Shown: positions 29,429-39,205, counted from the first letter of the stretch. The stretch: 64,000 nucleotides of DNA from Pseudoclavibacter helvolus (GCF_014191305.1 NZ_JACHWJ010000001.1:558001-622000), one strand, 5' to 3'. Notes: generated by a model not told the origin, from the letters alone. A program made the numbers and translations.

Positions 29429-31033
29429 CTAGTGGTGGCCGTGGTGTGCCTGCTCGATCTCCGTCTTGGTGACCGGCTCGACGCGATCCTCGAAGAACCA
29501 GCGAGACATGGCCGCGCGGAGGCGCATCGGTGCTGTGATCTTGCCGTCCGCGTTCGGACGGAGCATGATCGGCGCCTGCTCGTTGTAGGAGACGAGCTCC
29601 CAGCGGTCGTACTTGTCGAGGGGCACCTCGACCTCGACGAACTCGCCGTGGGGGAGACGCAGCACTCGGCCTGACTCGACGCCGTGGAGGGCAAGCGAGC
29701 GGTCGCGCTTCTGCAGACCGAGGCAGATGCGCTTCGTGGCGATGTACGCGATGACTGGACCGAGGAACAGCATCACCTGCAGGAAGTGGATGACGTGCTC
29801 CATGGCGAGGTGGAAGTGCGTCGCCATGAGGTCCGAGCTGGCCGCCGCCCACATGACCGCGTAGAACGTGACGCCTGCAGCGCCGATGGCGGTGCGGGTC
29901 GGCGCGTTGCGCGGACGGTCGAGGAGGTGGTGCTCGCGCTTGTCACCGGTGATCCAGGCTTCGATGAACGGGTACACCACGACGAGCACGATGAAGATTC
30001 CGATGAGAATCAGCGGAGTCAGGATCGCGAACGACCACGTGTGGTTGAACCAGTACACCTCCCAGCCCGGCGGGATGAGGCGCAGCATGCCGTCAGCGAA
30101 ACCGATGTACCAGTCAGGCTGGGTTCCCGCGGAAACGGGCGACGGGTCGTACGGGCCGTAGTTCCAGACCGGGTTGATCGAGAAGAACGACGCGATGAGG
30201 AAGATGAGGCCGAAGATCAGGAAGAAGAATCCGCCTGCCTTGCCGGCGAAGACCGGGAGGACCGGGTTTCCAACGACGTTGCCGTTGGTGCGTCCAGGAC
30301 CAGGCCACTGCGTGTGCTTGTTGATGACCATGAGCGCCAGGTGCAACGCGATGAAGAGGATGACCATCGCGGGCAGGATCATGATGTGCAGCGAGTACAG
30401 GCGTCCGACGATCTCGGTTCCCGGGAACTCGCCTCCGAAGAAGAGGAACGAGACCCAGGTTCCCACGAGCGGGATGCCCTTCATGATGCCGTCGATGATG
30501 CGGAGGCCGTTGCCGGACAGCAGGTCATCGGGGAGCGAGTAGCCGGTGAAGCCCTCTGCCATCGCGAGGATGAAGAGCACGAATCCGACGACCCAGTTGA
30601 GCTCGCGTGGCTTGCGGAACGCTCCCGTGAAGAAGACGCGCAGCATGTGCAGGCCGATGGAGGCCACGAACAGCAGAGCCGCCCAGTGGTGCACCTGGCG
30701 CATGAGGAGGCCACCGCGGATGTCGAAGGAGATGTCGAGTGTCGACGCCATAGCGGCCGACATGCCCATGCCCTTCAGCGGAAGGTACGAGCCCTCGTAC
30801 TCGACGTGCGCCATCGACGGATCGAAGAAGAACGTCAGGAAGGTGCCTGAGAGCAGGATGACGACGAAGCTGTAGAGCGCAATCTCGCCGAGCATGAAGG
30901 ACCAGTGGTCCGGGAAGATCTTGCGACCGAACTCCTTGACCGCAACGGAGATGGTGGTGCGCTCGTCGAGGTAGTTGGCGGCGCCTGCGATGAAGCCGCC
31001 CTCGCGTACCGGAGCTTTATACGTTGTAGTCAT
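29429..31033 (-). CDS. qcrB: cytochrome bc complex cytochrome b subunit
   Basis: QcrB is the cytochrome b of the bcc complex, oxidising menaquinol and passing electrons to the Rieske protein and the low-potential haems. The 534-aa product has eight or more membrane segments, with haem ligand His residues in RQVHHWAALLFV and SLHIMILPAMVILFIALHLALM. The C-terminal extension of about 120 residues is typical of actinobacterial QcrB. The start overlaps the end of qcrA by 17 bp. It is the last gene of a minus-strand unit that converges on ctaC-ctaD-ctaF. Confidence 0.96.
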   Translation of the reverse strand: MTTTYKAPVREGGFIAGAANYLDERTTISVAVKEFGRKIFPDHWSFMLGEIALYSFVVILLSGTFLTFFFDPSMAHVEYEGSYLPLKGMGMSAAMASTLDISFDIRGGLLMRQVHHWAALLFVASIGLHMLRVFFTGAFRKPRELNWVVGFVLFILAMAEGFTGYSLPDDLLSGNGLRIIDGIMKGIPLVGTWVSFLFFGGEFPGTEIVGRLYSLHIMILPAMVILFIALHLALMVINKHTQWPGPGRTNGNVVGNPVLPVFAGKAGGFFFLIFGLIFLIASFFSINPVWNYGPYDPSPVSAGTQPDWYIGFADGMLRLIPPGWEVYWFNHTWSFAILTPLILIGIFIVLVVVYPFIEAWITGDKREHHLLDRPRNAPTRTAIGAAGVTFYAVMWAAASSDLMATHFHLAMEHVIHFLQVMLFLGPVIAYIATKRICLGLQKRDRSLALHGVESGRVLRLPHGEFVEVEVPLDKYDRWELVSYNEQAPIMLRPNADGKITAPMRLRAAMSRWFFEDRVEPVTKTEIEQAHHGHH

Positions 31034-32096
31034 GGCGTCGCTCCCAGAAGCTCGGTCCGACAGGTTCAGTGAAGTCGCTCTGCGCGATCAGGTAGCCCTC
31101 GTTGTCGACGGCGATCGGCAGCTGCGGGAGCGGGCGACCGGCCGGTCCGAAGATGACCTCGCAGTGGTTCTTGACGTCGAACTGCGACTGGTGGCATGGG
31201 CAGAGCAGGTGGTGGGTCTGCTGCTCGTAGAGAGCAACCGGGCAGCCGACGTGCGTGCAGACCTTCGAGTAGGCGACGATGCCGTCGTACGACCAGCCTG
31301 CACGGTCCTCGCGCTCGTTGAGCTGGTCCGCTGGCAGACGCATGAGCAGCACAACGGCCTTGGCCTTCTCCTCGAGCATGTGGTGCTCGAGGTCGATGAG
31401 GCCGTCGGGGATGACGTGGAACGCGGAGCCGTAGGTGACGTCGGCGGCGCGGATCGGGGTCCCCGTAGGGTCGCGGACCAGGCGGGTGCCTTCCTCCCAC
31501 ATGGTGTGGGAGAGCAATTCGACTGGGTCCGGGTTGTTGCCGTTGTAGAGGTCTCGGAAGAGCACGATTCCAGGCAGAGGCATCGCAACGAGTGCGCCGA
31601 TGAGCGAGTTACGGAGGAGCTTGCGGCGGCTGAAGCCGGACTCTTCGTTGGCCTGCGCGAAGATCTCTACTGCACGCGAACGCGTGGCAGGGGAGCCCTT
31701 CCCGGGGTGGCGTGCTTCCGCCATCTCGTGGTCGGCCATGAGGTACTTCGACCAGGCGACTGTGCCGATTCCGATGGCGAGCATCGCAAGTGCGATGCCA
31801 ATGCCGAGGAACATGTTGTTGGCGCGAACCGTCGAGATGTCCTCGCGGCTGATCGGCCACACGAAGTAGGCGACGACCGCGAAGATGCTGGCGAGTGCCG
31901 AGAACACGAACAACGCGACGAGGATGCGCTCGGTGCGCTTCGCCTGCGCTGGGTCTGCGTCGGTGATCCGGTCGCGGTGCGCCGGCATGCCAGGGTTCTC
32001 GAAGCCGTCCTTGGGAAGGATCGCGGTCCCGATGTGAGGCGCCCGCTCCGACGAAGGAGCAGTGCGAAGCTCTCCGCCGTGTTCGCCATCAGCCAT
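31017..32096 (-). CDS. qcrA: ubiquinol-cytochrome c reductase Rieske iron-sulfur subunit
   Basis: QcrA carries the 2Fe-2S cluster of the bcc complex. The 359-aa product is longer than classical Rieske proteins: it has a hydrophilic N-terminus, two membrane segments at about residues 56-76 and 92-113, a third after a Tat-like SRRKLLRNS near residue 160, and the cluster-binding motifs CTHVGC and CPCHQSQF near 279 and 298. This three-helix form is the actinobacterial type. AGAAAGGG lies before the ATG. TatA and TatC, which would export this fold, are encoded near 61 kb. Confidence 0.95.
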   Translation of the reverse strand: MADGEHGGELRTAPSSERAPHIGTAILPKDGFENPGMPAHRDRITDADPAQAKRTERILVALFVFSALASIFAVVAYFVWPISREDISTVRANNMFLGIGIALAMLAIGIGTVAWSKYLMADHEMAEARHPGKGSPATRSRAVEIFAQANEESGFSRRKLLRNSLIGALVAMPLPGIVLFRDLYNGNNPDPVELLSHTMWEEGTRLVRDPTGTPIRAADVTYGSAFHVIPDGLIDLEHHMLEEKAKAVVLLMRLPADQLNEREDRAGWSYDGIVAYSKVCTHVGCPVALYEQQTHHLLCPCHQSQFDVKNHCEVIFGPAGRPLPQLPIAVDNEGYLIAQSDFTEPVGPSFWERRHDYNV

Positions 32097-32168
32097 GGTG
32101 ATCCCTTTCTGGGTGTGTCTGTTCAGCTGCAGTAAGTCGTGAAGGCCTGAGCCAAGTTTCGCCCGGCA

Positions 32169-33002
32169 CTAGTTCGGTCGGGTGGCGATCCAGACCGCCA
32201 TCGCGACGCCAGCACCGATTCCGAAGATCCAGATGAAGAGGCCTTCAGAGACGGGACCGAGCGAGCCGAGGCTGATGCCGCCGATCGTTCCGGTGACTTC
32301 GGTCTGCCAGCGGATGGCCGTGATGATGTCGGCCTTGTCCTGCGGGGTGAGGTTCGCGTCGCTGAACACCGGCATGTTCTGCGGGCCGGTGATCATTGCC
32401 TCGTAGATGTGAACTGGCTCGACCGTCATGAGTTCTGGGGCGAACTTGCCTTCGGTCAGTGCGCCACCCGCGCCAGCCACGTTGTGGCACATGGCGCAGT
32501 TGATGCGGAAGAGCTCTGCACCGCGGGCGGCGTCGCCGTCGGCCTGGAGGTAGCGCTCGTCTGGAACTGCGGGGCCGGGAGCCAACGAAGCGACGTACTC
32601 GCCCAGGTCGTTGATGTCCTGCTCGTCGAACTGGACGGGCTTCGCCGGGGCCTGGGCCGCGTTTGCCTGCATTGGCATGCGGCCGGTGCCGACCTGGAAG
32701 TCGACGGCTGCTGCGCCGACTCCGATGAGGCTCGGTCCGTTTTCCGTGCCTGCTGCGTTCATGCCGTGGCAGGTCGCGCAGTTGGCGCCGAAGAGGGCCG
32801 CGCCGTTCTCGATCTCTGCGGCGGAGGCGGGAGCTGCTTCCTCCGCGGCTGCTGCCGTTGTCGCGGAGTCGATCGCTGTGTACGCGCCACCCGTGAGGAG
32901 AAGGCCGGCTCCGAGGAGGGCCGCGGTCGCGAGGGGGGTGCGGCGGCGAGCCGTCTTGCGGGTCGCCGTCTTCGCAGTCCGTGGTTCGGTCGTTCGGAAC
33001 AT
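32169..33002 (-). CDS. qcrC: dihaem cytochrome c subunit of the bcc complex
   Basis: QcrC is the membrane-anchored dihaem cytochrome c that replaces a soluble cytochrome c and wires the bcc complex directly to the aa3 oxidase. The 277-aa product has a basic N-terminus, a signal/anchor segment at about residues 25-45, haem motifs CATCH (75-79) and CAMCH (169-173), and a C-terminal membrane helix ending in WIATRPN. I chose the ATG at 33002, preceded by GGAGAA; an upstream in-frame start lies inside ctaE. Confidence 0.94.
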   Translation of the reverse strand: MFRTTEPRTAKTATRKTARRRTPLATAALLGAGLLLTGGAYTAIDSATTAAAAEEAAPASAAEIENGAALFGANCATCHGMNAAGTENGPSLIGVGAAAVDFQVGTGRMPMQANAAQAPAKPVQFDEQDINDLGEYVASLAPGPAVPDERYLQADGDAARGAELFRINCAMCHNVAGAGGALTEGKFAPELMTVEPVHIYEAMITGPQNMPVFSDANLTPQDKADIITAIRWQTEVTGTIGGISLGSLGPVSEGLFIWIFGIGAGVAMAVWIATRPN

Positions 33003-33024
33003 TTGTGTGTTCTCCAGGGTCGGG

Positions 33025-33657
33025 CTACGAGAAGTAGGGCAGCAGGTAGATGACGAAGAACAGCGCAACCCAGACCACGTCGACGAAGTGCCAGTAGTAG
33101 GAGATGCCGAGTGCGCTGCTGACCTCGCGGGTGCCCATGCGGCGAGCCGAGTACATGCGGCCGATGACGAGGAGGAACGTGACGAGTCCGCCGGTCACGT
33201 GGAGGCCGTGGAAGCCAGTCGTCATGTAGAAGGCGCTCGTGTACGCGTTGAGGTTCAGCACGTAGCCCTCGCTCACGAGGGTGGCGTACTCCCAGACCTG
33301 TCCAGCGACGAAGATGCCGCCGAGAACAACCGTGAGGTAGAACCACTCGATGGCACCCCAGTTCTTGGGGCTCTTGCCTGTGGCGCGCGCCTGCTCGCGT
33401 TCTGCCGCGAACGTGCCGAACTGGCACGTGAACGACGAGCTCACGAGGATGAGCGTGTTGACGGTCGCGAAGGGCACGTTCAGCACGCTGTGGCCTTCGG
33501 CGAACTGCTCCGGCGCCATTGAGCGCAGCGTGAAGAAGATCGCGAAGAGCCCTGCGAAGAACATGACTTCGCTACCGAGCCAAACGATGACGCCGATGGC
33601 AGTCGTATTGGGGCGATGGACCGTGTGCACGGCCTGAGCGGAAGTTGCAGCAGTCAC
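33025..33657 (-). CDS. ctaE: cytochrome c oxidase subunit III
   Basis: CtaE is the third core subunit of the aa3 oxidase. The 210-aa product has five membrane segments and the conserved GTFAAEREQA, MTTGFHGLHVTGG and YYWHFVDVVWVALFFVIYLLPY. I chose the GTG at 33657: upstream frame residues do not match the family and a -10-like CATAAT ends 6 nt before it, so the mRNA may be leaderless. ctaE heads the ctaE-qcrC-qcrA-qcrB unit and is divergent from trpD. Confidence 0.94.
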   Translation of the reverse strand: MTAATSAQAVHTVHRPNTTAIGVIVWLGSEVMFFAGLFAIFFTLRSMAPEQFAEGHSVLNVPFATVNTLILVSSSFTCQFGTFAAEREQARATGKSPKNWGAIEWFYLTVVLGGIFVAGQVWEYATLVSEGYVLNLNAYTSAFYMTTGFHGLHVTGGLVTFLLVIGRMYSARRMGTREVSSALGISYYWHFVDVVWVALFFVIYLLPYFS

Positions 33658-33663
33658 CTGACC

Positions 33664-33669
33664 ATTATG
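33664..33669 (-). promoter_or_regulatory. -10 box of a probable leaderless promoter (ctaE)
   Basis: CATAAT on the minus strand is followed by 6 nt and the GTG at 33657. No Shine-Dalgarno sequence fits in that gap. Confidence 0.5.
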
Positions 33670-33750
33670 ACCGATATCCCAGGTTCCCGAGACAACGCGG
33701 GCCCGCTCGGCGGGTCGCGATCGATTAGGTGTGCCTGGGTGGTGGACGGC

Positions 33751-33756
33751 TATCGT
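33751..33756 (+). promoter_or_regulatory. -10 box of a probable leaderless promoter (trpD)
   Basis: TATCGT is followed by 7 nt and the ATG at 33764. No Shine-Dalgarno sequence is present. Confidence 0.45.
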
Positions 33757-33763
33757 TTCCTGC

Positions 33764-34822
33764 ATGACTTCGACCGAGACCTGGCCCGGACTGCTCGAAA
33801 AGCTGCTTGGCGGTGAAGACCTCAGCGTCGCGCAGGCGACGTGGGCCATGCGCCAGGTCATGAGCGGGGACGTGAGCGAGGCGAGACTCGCAGCCTTCCT
33901 CGTCGCCCTCCGCGCCAAGGGGGAGACGGTCGAGGAGGTCGTCGGTTTCAGGGACGCCATTCTCGAGCACGCCGTGCCGCTTGACGTGCCGCCCATGGCT
34001 CTCGACATCGTAGGGACCGGCGGCGACATGGTCGGGACCGTGAACGTCTCAACGATGGCTTCCATGGTCTGCGCCGGCGCCGGAATTCCAGTCGTCAAGC
34101 ACGGAGGAGGCGCATCGAGCGCGAAGTCTGGCTCGAGCGACGTGCTGTCCGCGCTCGGTGCGGTGCACACAGCGGACCCGGTCCGTGTGAGGCGCATCTT
34201 CGAGGAAGTCGGACTGACCTTCGTCTACGCGGCGCAGTTCCACCCGGGGTTCGGTCACGCGAGGAAGGTTCGTGGCGAGCTCGGAGTGCCGACGGTGTTC
34301 AACCTGCTCGGCCCACTCACCAACCCGGCACGCCCCGAGGCCTCCGCCGTCGGGGTCGCCCGTCAGGCCGCCATTCCGCTCATCACGGGAGTTTTCCGGA
34401 CCAGGGGTGCGACGGCGCTCGTCTTCCGCGGTGACGACGGGCTCGATGAGCTGAGCGTCACCGGGTACAGCCATATCTGGGAGGTCTCGAACGGGGCCAT
34501 CACGGAACACGACTTGCACCCGCGCGATGTGGGCCTCGGCACGTACGACATGCAGGAGCTCCTCGGTGGACTGCCTGAGGAGAACGCAGCGATCGCTCGG
34601 GACGTGCTCACTGGGAAGCGGCACGGCGCGGTCCGTGACATCGTGCTTCTCAACGCAGCCGCTGGCCTTGTTGCCTACGACCTCGCGCAGAACCCGGAGG
34701 CCGCAGAGCGTCCCCTTCGTGAGCGCCTGTCGGCGAGGATTGCGGACGCGGCCGAGAGCATCGACAGCGGCCGGGCCATCGAGACCCTCGACGCCTGGGT
34801 AGCCGCCACGCGCGCGGCCTGA
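33764..34822 (+). CDS. trpD: anthranilate phosphoribosyltransferase
   Basis: TrpD joins anthranilate to PRPP, the second step of tryptophan synthesis. The 352-aa product has the PRPP loop GTGGDMVGTVNVSTMA, KHGGGASSAKSGSSDVL and FNLLGPLTNPARPEA. I chose the ATG at 33764, which gives the usual N-terminus and lies 7 nt after a -10-like box. No other trp gene is nearby; a lone trpD beside ctaE is a common actinobacterial arrangement. A hairpin terminator lies about 40 nt downstream. Confidence 0.95.
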   Translation: MTSTETWPGLLEKLLGGEDLSVAQATWAMRQVMSGDVSEARLAAFLVALRAKGETVEEVVGFRDAILEHAVPLDVPPMALDIVGTGGDMVGTVNVSTMASMVCAGAGIPVVKHGGGASSAKSGSSDVLSALGAVHTADPVRVRRIFEEVGLTFVYAAQFHPGFGHARKVRGELGVPTVFNLLGPLTNPARPEASAVGVARQAAIPLITGVFRTRGATALVFRGDDGLDELSVTGYSHIWEVSNGAITEHDLHPRDVGLGTYDMQELLGGLPEENAAIARDVLTGKRHGAVRDIVLLNAAAGLVAYDLAQNPEAAERPLRERLSARIADAAESIDSGRAIETLDAWVAATRAA

Positions 34823-34865
34823 CAGCCAGGTTGACGGCGACGGGAGTCGGTCGCGACGGAGAAGG

Positions 34866-34899
34866 CGAGGCCCTCAGCAGAATTCTGCCGAGGGCCTCG
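34866..34899. terminator. terminator between convergent trpD and glpK
   Basis: CGAGGCCCTC pairs with GAGGGCCTCG, and inside it GCAGAATTCTGC is itself self-complementary, giving one long stem. No T-run is seen; it can serve both convergent genes. Confidence 0.75.
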
Positions 34900-34924
34900 T
34901 CTCCGTATGTCTGGGCTGAGCGGG

Positions 34925-36439
34925 CTACTTGACGTCCTCGTCGACCCAGTCGAGGGTCTTCGAGACGGCCTTCTTCCAGGTGCGGTAGAGGCGCTCACGC
35001 TCCTCCTCCGGCATCTGCGGAGTCCAGCGCTTGTCTTCCTGCCAGTTGGCAGCAACCTCGTCGAGGTCCTTCCAGAAGCCGACCGCGAGACCGGCCGCGT
35101 AGGCGGCGCCGAGGGCTGTCGTCTCCGTGACGACCGGACGCACGACATCCGTGTTCAGGATGTCGGCCTGGAACTGCATGAGGGTGTCGTTGGCGACCAT
35201 GCCGCCGTCGACCTTGAGCTCGGCAAGGGGCACGCCCGAGTCGGCGTTCGATGCCTCGAGCACGTCGCGTGTCTGGTACGCGGTCGACTCGAGGGCCGCG
35301 CGCGCGATGTGGTTCTTGTTCACGAAGCGTGTGAGGCCGACGATGGCCCCACGTGCATCCGGTCGCCAGTACGGTGCGAAGAGGCCCGAGAACGCTGGCA
35401 CGATGTAGGTGCCGCCGTTGTCCTCGACCTTGCTCGCGAGCTCCTCGATCTCCGGGGCGGAGTCGATGAGCCCCAGGTTGTCGCGCAGCCACTGTACGAG
35501 CGAGCCGGTGACCGCGATGGAGCCCTCGAGCGCATAGACCGGTGCAGCGTCGCCCAGCTTGTAGCAGAGCGTCGTGAGCAGCCCGTTCTCGGACTTCACG
35601 ATCTTCTCGCCCGTGTTGTAGATGAGGAAGGAACCCGTGCCGTACGTGTTCTTCGCCTCGCCGGACGAGAACGCGGTCTGGCCGAAGGTCGCCGCCTGCT
35701 GGTCGCCGAGGATGCCGGAGATGGGGACCTCGCGGAGCAGCGACTGCGAGCTCGCGTGCCCGTAGACCTCGGAGGACGACTTGATCTCGGGGAGCATCGA
35801 GGCTGGGACGCCGAACGCGTCGAGGATCGACTGGTCCCAGGAGAGCGTCTTGAGGTCCATGAAGAGCGTGCGGGAGGCGTTCGTGACGTCCGTCACGTGC
35901 ACGCCGCCGTCGACGCCACCCGTCAGGTTCCACAGGACCCAGCTGTCCGTCGTACCGAAGATGAGGTCTCCGGCCTCCGCGCGCTCGCGCGCTCCGTCGA
36001 CGTTCTCGAGGATCCAGACGATCTTCGTGCCGGAGAAGTAGGTGGCGAGCGGAAGCCCGACGGTGTCCTTGAAGCGTTCGACGCCGCCGTCGGCGGCGAG
36101 TCGATCAACGATCGCCTGGGTGCGGGTGTCCTGCCAGACGATGGCGTTGTAGACGGGCTCACCCGTGGTCTTGTCCCAGACGACCGCGGTCTCGCGCTGG
36201 TTGGTGATGCCGATGGTGGCGATGTCGTGCCTGGTGATGTTCGCCTTCGAGAGCGCCTGGCCGATGACCTCGCGCGTGTTGTTCCAGATCTCCTTCGGGT
36301 CGTGCTCGACCCAACCAGCCTGCGGGAAGATCTGCTCGTGCTCGAGCTGACCCGTTGACACGATCGACCCGGAGTGGTCGAAGACGATGGCTCGCGATGA
36401 GGTCGTGCCCTGGTCGATGGCGATGACGTACTTGCTCAC
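34925..36439 (-). CDS. glpK: glycerol kinase
   Basis: GlpK phosphorylates glycerol to glycerol 3-phosphate with ATP. The 504-aa product has the FGGY-family N-terminal phosphate loop [33 protein letters not shown], and the C-terminal signature [15 protein letters not shown]. It lies downstream of glpF on the minus strand with a gap of about 150 bp. The pair is divergent from dhaK-dhaL-dhaM. No glpD is in the window, so the next step is encoded elsewhere. Confidence 0.97.
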   Translation of the reverse strand: MSKYVIAIDQGTTSSRAIVFDHSGSIVSTGQLEHEQIFPQAGWVEHDPKEIWNNTREVIGQALSKANITRHDIATIGITNQRETAVVWDKTTGEPVYNAIVWQDTRTQAIVDRLAADGGVERFKDTVGLPLATYFSGTKIVWILENVDGARERAEAGDLIFGTTDSWVLWNLTGGVDGGVHVTDVTNASRTLFMDLKTLSWDQSILDAFGVPASMLPEIKSSSEVYGHASSQSLLREVPISGILGDQQAATFGQTAFSSGEAKNTYGTGSFLIYNTGEKIVKSENGLLTTLCYKLGDAAPVYALEGSIAVTGSLVQWLRDNLGLIDSAPEIEELASKVEDNGGTYIVPAFSGLFAPYWRPDARGAIVGLTRFVNKNHIARAALESTAYQTRDVLEASNADSGVPLAELKVDGGMVANDTLMQFQADILNTDVVRPVVTETTALGAAYAAGLAVGFWKDLDEVAANWQEDKRWTPQMPEEERERLYRTWKKAVSKTLDWVDEDVK

Positions 36440-36593
36440 GGAATGACTCCCTTGTCAGAGATGATGATGTGCCAGTGGGTGGTGCTGCGATGCGGGCCTG
36501 GCGCGAGCATCGCGGGTGGTGGCATGCAGACAGTTTCGGGGCCGGAACTGTGAAGAGTCCGGCCCTGAAAGCGTCACGATGTGCTCGCGAGTG

Positions 36594-37379
36594 CTAGGCG
36601 GTGACGCCCGGCAGGATCGCGGTGCCGACGAGGCCCGCGAGGATGCCGCCGATGATCGGACCGACGATCGGAACCCACGAGTAGCCCCAGTCGCTGCCGC
36701 CCTTGCCCTTGATGGGGAGGAAGGCGTGCGCCAGGCGCGGCCCGAGGTCGCGCGCAGGGTTGATGGCGTAGCCGGTCGGGCCACCGAGGCTGGCGCCGAT
36801 GGCAACCACGACGATCGCGACGGCGAGCGGTGCGAGGTTTCCGAGGCTCGTGGAGTCCGGAGCCGTGGAACCGAGGTCGCTTCCCAGGATTCCGGGGAAG
36901 TTCGAGAACGCGATGACTGCGAGGACGAGGATGAAGGTCGCGATGATCTCGGTGACCGTGTTCCAGCCGAGGCTGCGCTTCGCGGGGCCAGTCGCGAAGA
37001 CAGCGAGCTTCGATGCGGGGTCCGGCTCGTCGTCGAAGTGCAGCTTGTAGGCGAGCCACGTCACGACGGCACCGAGGATGGCACCGATGAGCTGGGCGAG
37101 GATGCGGAGTCCGATCTCGGCGCCGTCGATCGGCTCGCCGTTGACGAGGTTGTTGGCCGCGAGGCCCAGCGTCACTGCTGGGTTGAGGTGGCCGCCTGAT
37201 GCGGCTGCCGAGAGCACGCCGATGAAGACGGCGAAGCCCCAGCCGAAGTTGATGAGAAGCCAGCCGCCGCCGTTGCCCTTGGTGCCTTTCAGGACGACGT
37301 TGGCGACTACACCGCAACCGAGGAGGATGAGCACTGCGGTGCCCACCAGCTCGGCCAAGAAGATCGATCCAAGATCCAC
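36594..37379 (-). CDS. glpF: glycerol uptake facilitator (aquaglyceroporin)
   Basis: GlpF is a membrane channel for passive glycerol entry; GlpK then traps it. The 261-aa product has six membrane segments and the two pore motifs HLNPAVT and INPARDLGPR; the Asp after the second NPA-R motif is typical of glycerol-conducting channels. I chose the GTG at 37379 (VDLGSIFLAEL), preceded by AGAAAGG; upstream in-frame sequence does not match the family. A 16-bp palindrome lies 82-97 nt upstream. Confidence 0.93.
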   Translation of the reverse strand: MDLGSIFLAELVGTAVLILLGCGVVANVVLKGTKGNGGGWLLINFGWGFAVFIGVLSAAASGGHLNPAVTLGLAANNLVNGEPIDGAEIGLRILAQLIGAILGAVVTWLAYKLHFDDEPDPASKLAVFATGPAKRSLGWNTVTEIIATFILVLAVIAFSNFPGILGSDLGSTAPDSTSLGNLAPLAVAIVVVAIGASLGGPTGYAINPARDLGPRLAHAFLPIKGKGGSDWGYSWVPIVGPIIGGILAGLVGTAILPGVTA

Positions 37380-37460
37380 GGGATTGCCTTTCTGCGAAGT
37401 TCGAAACGGGCGAGCCCGTGCCGCGATTGAGCGGTTCTTCACCCTAGACACAGGGAGCAC

Positions 37461-37476
37461 TAACACGCGCGTGTTA
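37461..37476. promoter_or_regulatory. 16-bp perfect palindrome between glpF and dhaK
   Basis: TAACACGCGCGTGTTA is its own reverse complement and lies almost exactly midway between the divergent glpF (37379) and dhaK (37568) starts. It overlaps the expected -35 area of a -10-like TAGGGT (37441-37446, minus strand) for glpF. It is a strong candidate operator for joint control of both units. The regulator is not encoded in the window next to it. Confidence 0.6.
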
Positions 37477-37567
37477 AGTGGGTATTTCCCCGAATTGTGA
37501 CAAGGCCACGGCACTAGGCTGTGCGTGGTTGCAATGTTGTCGCCAAAATCTCGTCGAGAGGATGACC

Positions 37568-38569
37568 GTGAAGAAGCTGATCAACGATCCGAAGGACGTT
37601 GTCAAAGAAGCACTTGAGGGCATGGCCCTGGCCCACGCGGATATTCTCCGGGTAGCTCCGGATCCCGCTTTTCTCGTGCGAAATGACGCGCCGGTCGAAG
37701 GCAAGGTCGGAATCGTCTCCGGCGGTGGCTCAGGACATGAGCCGATGCACGGGGGACTGGTCGGCTTCGGAATGCTGGACGCTGCTGTGCCCGGCCCGGT
37801 GTTCACCTCGCCGACGCCCGACCCCATCCTGGAGGCGACGAAGGCGGTCGACGCTGGTCGTGGGGTTCTCCACATCGTCAAGAACTACACGGGCGACGTA
37901 CTGAACTTCGAGACCGCCTCAGACCTCGCGCTCGCCGAGGACATCGAGGTGCGCACCGTGCTCGTCGACGACGACGTCGCGGTCAAGGACTCCCTGTACA
38001 CGGCCGGACGCCGAGGCGTTGCTGGCACAGTCCTGGTGGAGAAGATCGCGGGCGCCTCAGCAGAGCGGGGGGACGACCTCGACACCGTGGCTGGCCTCGC
38101 TGAGAGGGTCAACGCCAACACACGATCGATGGGGGTTGCGCTGTCGGCCTGCACGGTCCCGCACGCTGGGGAGCCGAGCTTCGACTTGGCAGAAGATGAG
38201 ATCGAGATTGGGATCGGTATTCACGGAGAGCCGGGCCGGGCTCGAATCGGGATCGAGCCAGCTGACGCGATTGTGGACCGTCTCCTTGCGCCGATTCTCG
38301 AAGACCTCCCTGTCTCATCCGGTGACAGTGTTCTCCTCCTTGTCAATGGAATGGGAGGCACGCCAGAAATCGAGCTTTACATCGTCTTCCGGCGAGCCGC
38401 TGAGGTCCTCAAGGAACACGGAATCACTGTGAAGAGGCACCTCGTCGGAAACTTCACGACATCCCTCGAGATGCAGGGGTGCTCGATCACCGTTCTGAAA
38501 CTCGACGACGAGCTCACGCAGTTGTGGGATGCGCCGGTGCACACTGCTGCGCTTCGGTGGGGAAGGTAG
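37568..38569 (+). CDS. dhaK: dihydroxyacetone kinase subunit DhaK
   Basis: DhaK binds dihydroxyacetone covalently through a histidine and accepts phosphate from DhaL to give DHAP. The 333-aa product has [12 protein letters not shown] at residues 52-63 and the substrate-binding His219 in [12 protein letters not shown] chose the GTG at 37568 because GAGAGG lies 6 nt upstream and the product then begins with KKLINDP as in the family; an ATG two codons earlier is directly abutting the GAGAGG. dhaL follows after 3 bp. Confidence 0.94.
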   Translation: MKKLINDPKDVVKEALEGMALAHADILRVAPDPAFLVRNDAPVEGKVGIVSGGGSGHEPMHGGLVGFGMLDAAVPGPVFTSPTPDPILEATKAVDAGRGVLHIVKNYTGDVLNFETASDLALAEDIEVRTVLVDDDVAVKDSLYTAGRRGVAGTVLVEKIAGASAERGDDLDTVAGLAERVNANTRSMGVALSACTVPHAGEPSFDLAEDEIEIGIGIHGEPGRARIGIEPADAIVDRLLAPILEDLPVSSGDSVLLLVNGMGGTPEIELYIVFRRAAEVLKEHGITVKRHLVGNFTTSLEMQGCSITVLKLDDELTQLWDAPVHTAALRWGR

Positions 38570-38572
38570 AAC

Positions 38573-39205
38573 ATGGTGCTCGACGGAAACTGGGCCCGCA
38601 GGTGGGTGGAGCTTGCTGCCGCCTCCATGGCGGAGAACCGCACCGAACTCATCCATCTCGATCGCAACATCGGCGATGGCGACCACGGCGAGAACATGGA
38701 TCGTGGCTTCCAGGCCGCGCTCGGCAAGCTGACGACGCTCGACGCCGAGGCGACACCGGCAGACGTACTGAAGCTGCTGGCGACAACCCTCATCTCGACC
38801 GTCGGCGGAGCGGCCGGCCCCCTCTACGGATCTGCCTTCCTCAAGGGAGCCGTCGCGCTCAAGGGGAAGCCTGAACTGGCGCCTGAGGACGTGGCGACGT
38901 TCGTCGAAGCGGCCTCCGCCGGGCTCCAGCAGCGCGGCAAGGCCCAGCCGGGGGACAAGACGATGGTCGACGCGTGGGCTCCCGCCGCTGCCGCAGCGGG
39001 CAAGGCCGCGGAAGCTGGTGAAGATGCGGTGGCGGTGCTTCGTGCCGCCGCGTTTGCCGCCGTCGAAGGAGCTGCCGCAACGGAACCCCTCGTGGCCAGG
39101 AAGGGGAGGGCGAGCTACCTGGGTGAACGCAGCGCTGGCCACCGCGACCCCGGTGCGCAGTCGACGGCCTACCTGCTTGGCGCCGCCGTCGAGGCGGCCT
39201 CGTGA
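38573..39205 (+). CDS. dhaL: dihydroxyacetone kinase subunit DhaL (ADP-binding)
   Basis: DhaL holds ADP permanently; the ADP is rephosphorylated by DhaM and hands its phosphate to DHA on DhaK. The 210-aa product has the Mg-binding aspartates D30, D35 and D37 in HLDRNIGDGDHGENM, GGAAGPLYGSAFLKG and a C-terminal KGRASYLGERSAGHRDPGA. Its stop overlaps the dhaM GTG. Together with dhaK and dhaM it forms a PEP-dependent kinase. Confidence 0.95.
   Translation: MVLDGNWARRWVELAAASMAENRTELIHLDRNIGDGDHGENMDRGFQAALGKLTTLDAEATPADVLKLLATTLISTVGGAAGPLYGSAFLKGAVALKGKPELAPEDVATFVEAASAGLQQRGKAQPGDKTMVDAWAPAAAAAGKAAEAGEDAVAVLRAAAFAAVEGAAATEPLVARKGRASYLGERSAGHRDPGAQSTAYLLGAAVEAAS

Noticed and set aside
34907-36358. 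483-codon plus-strand frame across glpK
   Set aside because: Shadow of glpK, which has the complete FGGY kinase motifs on the minus strand.
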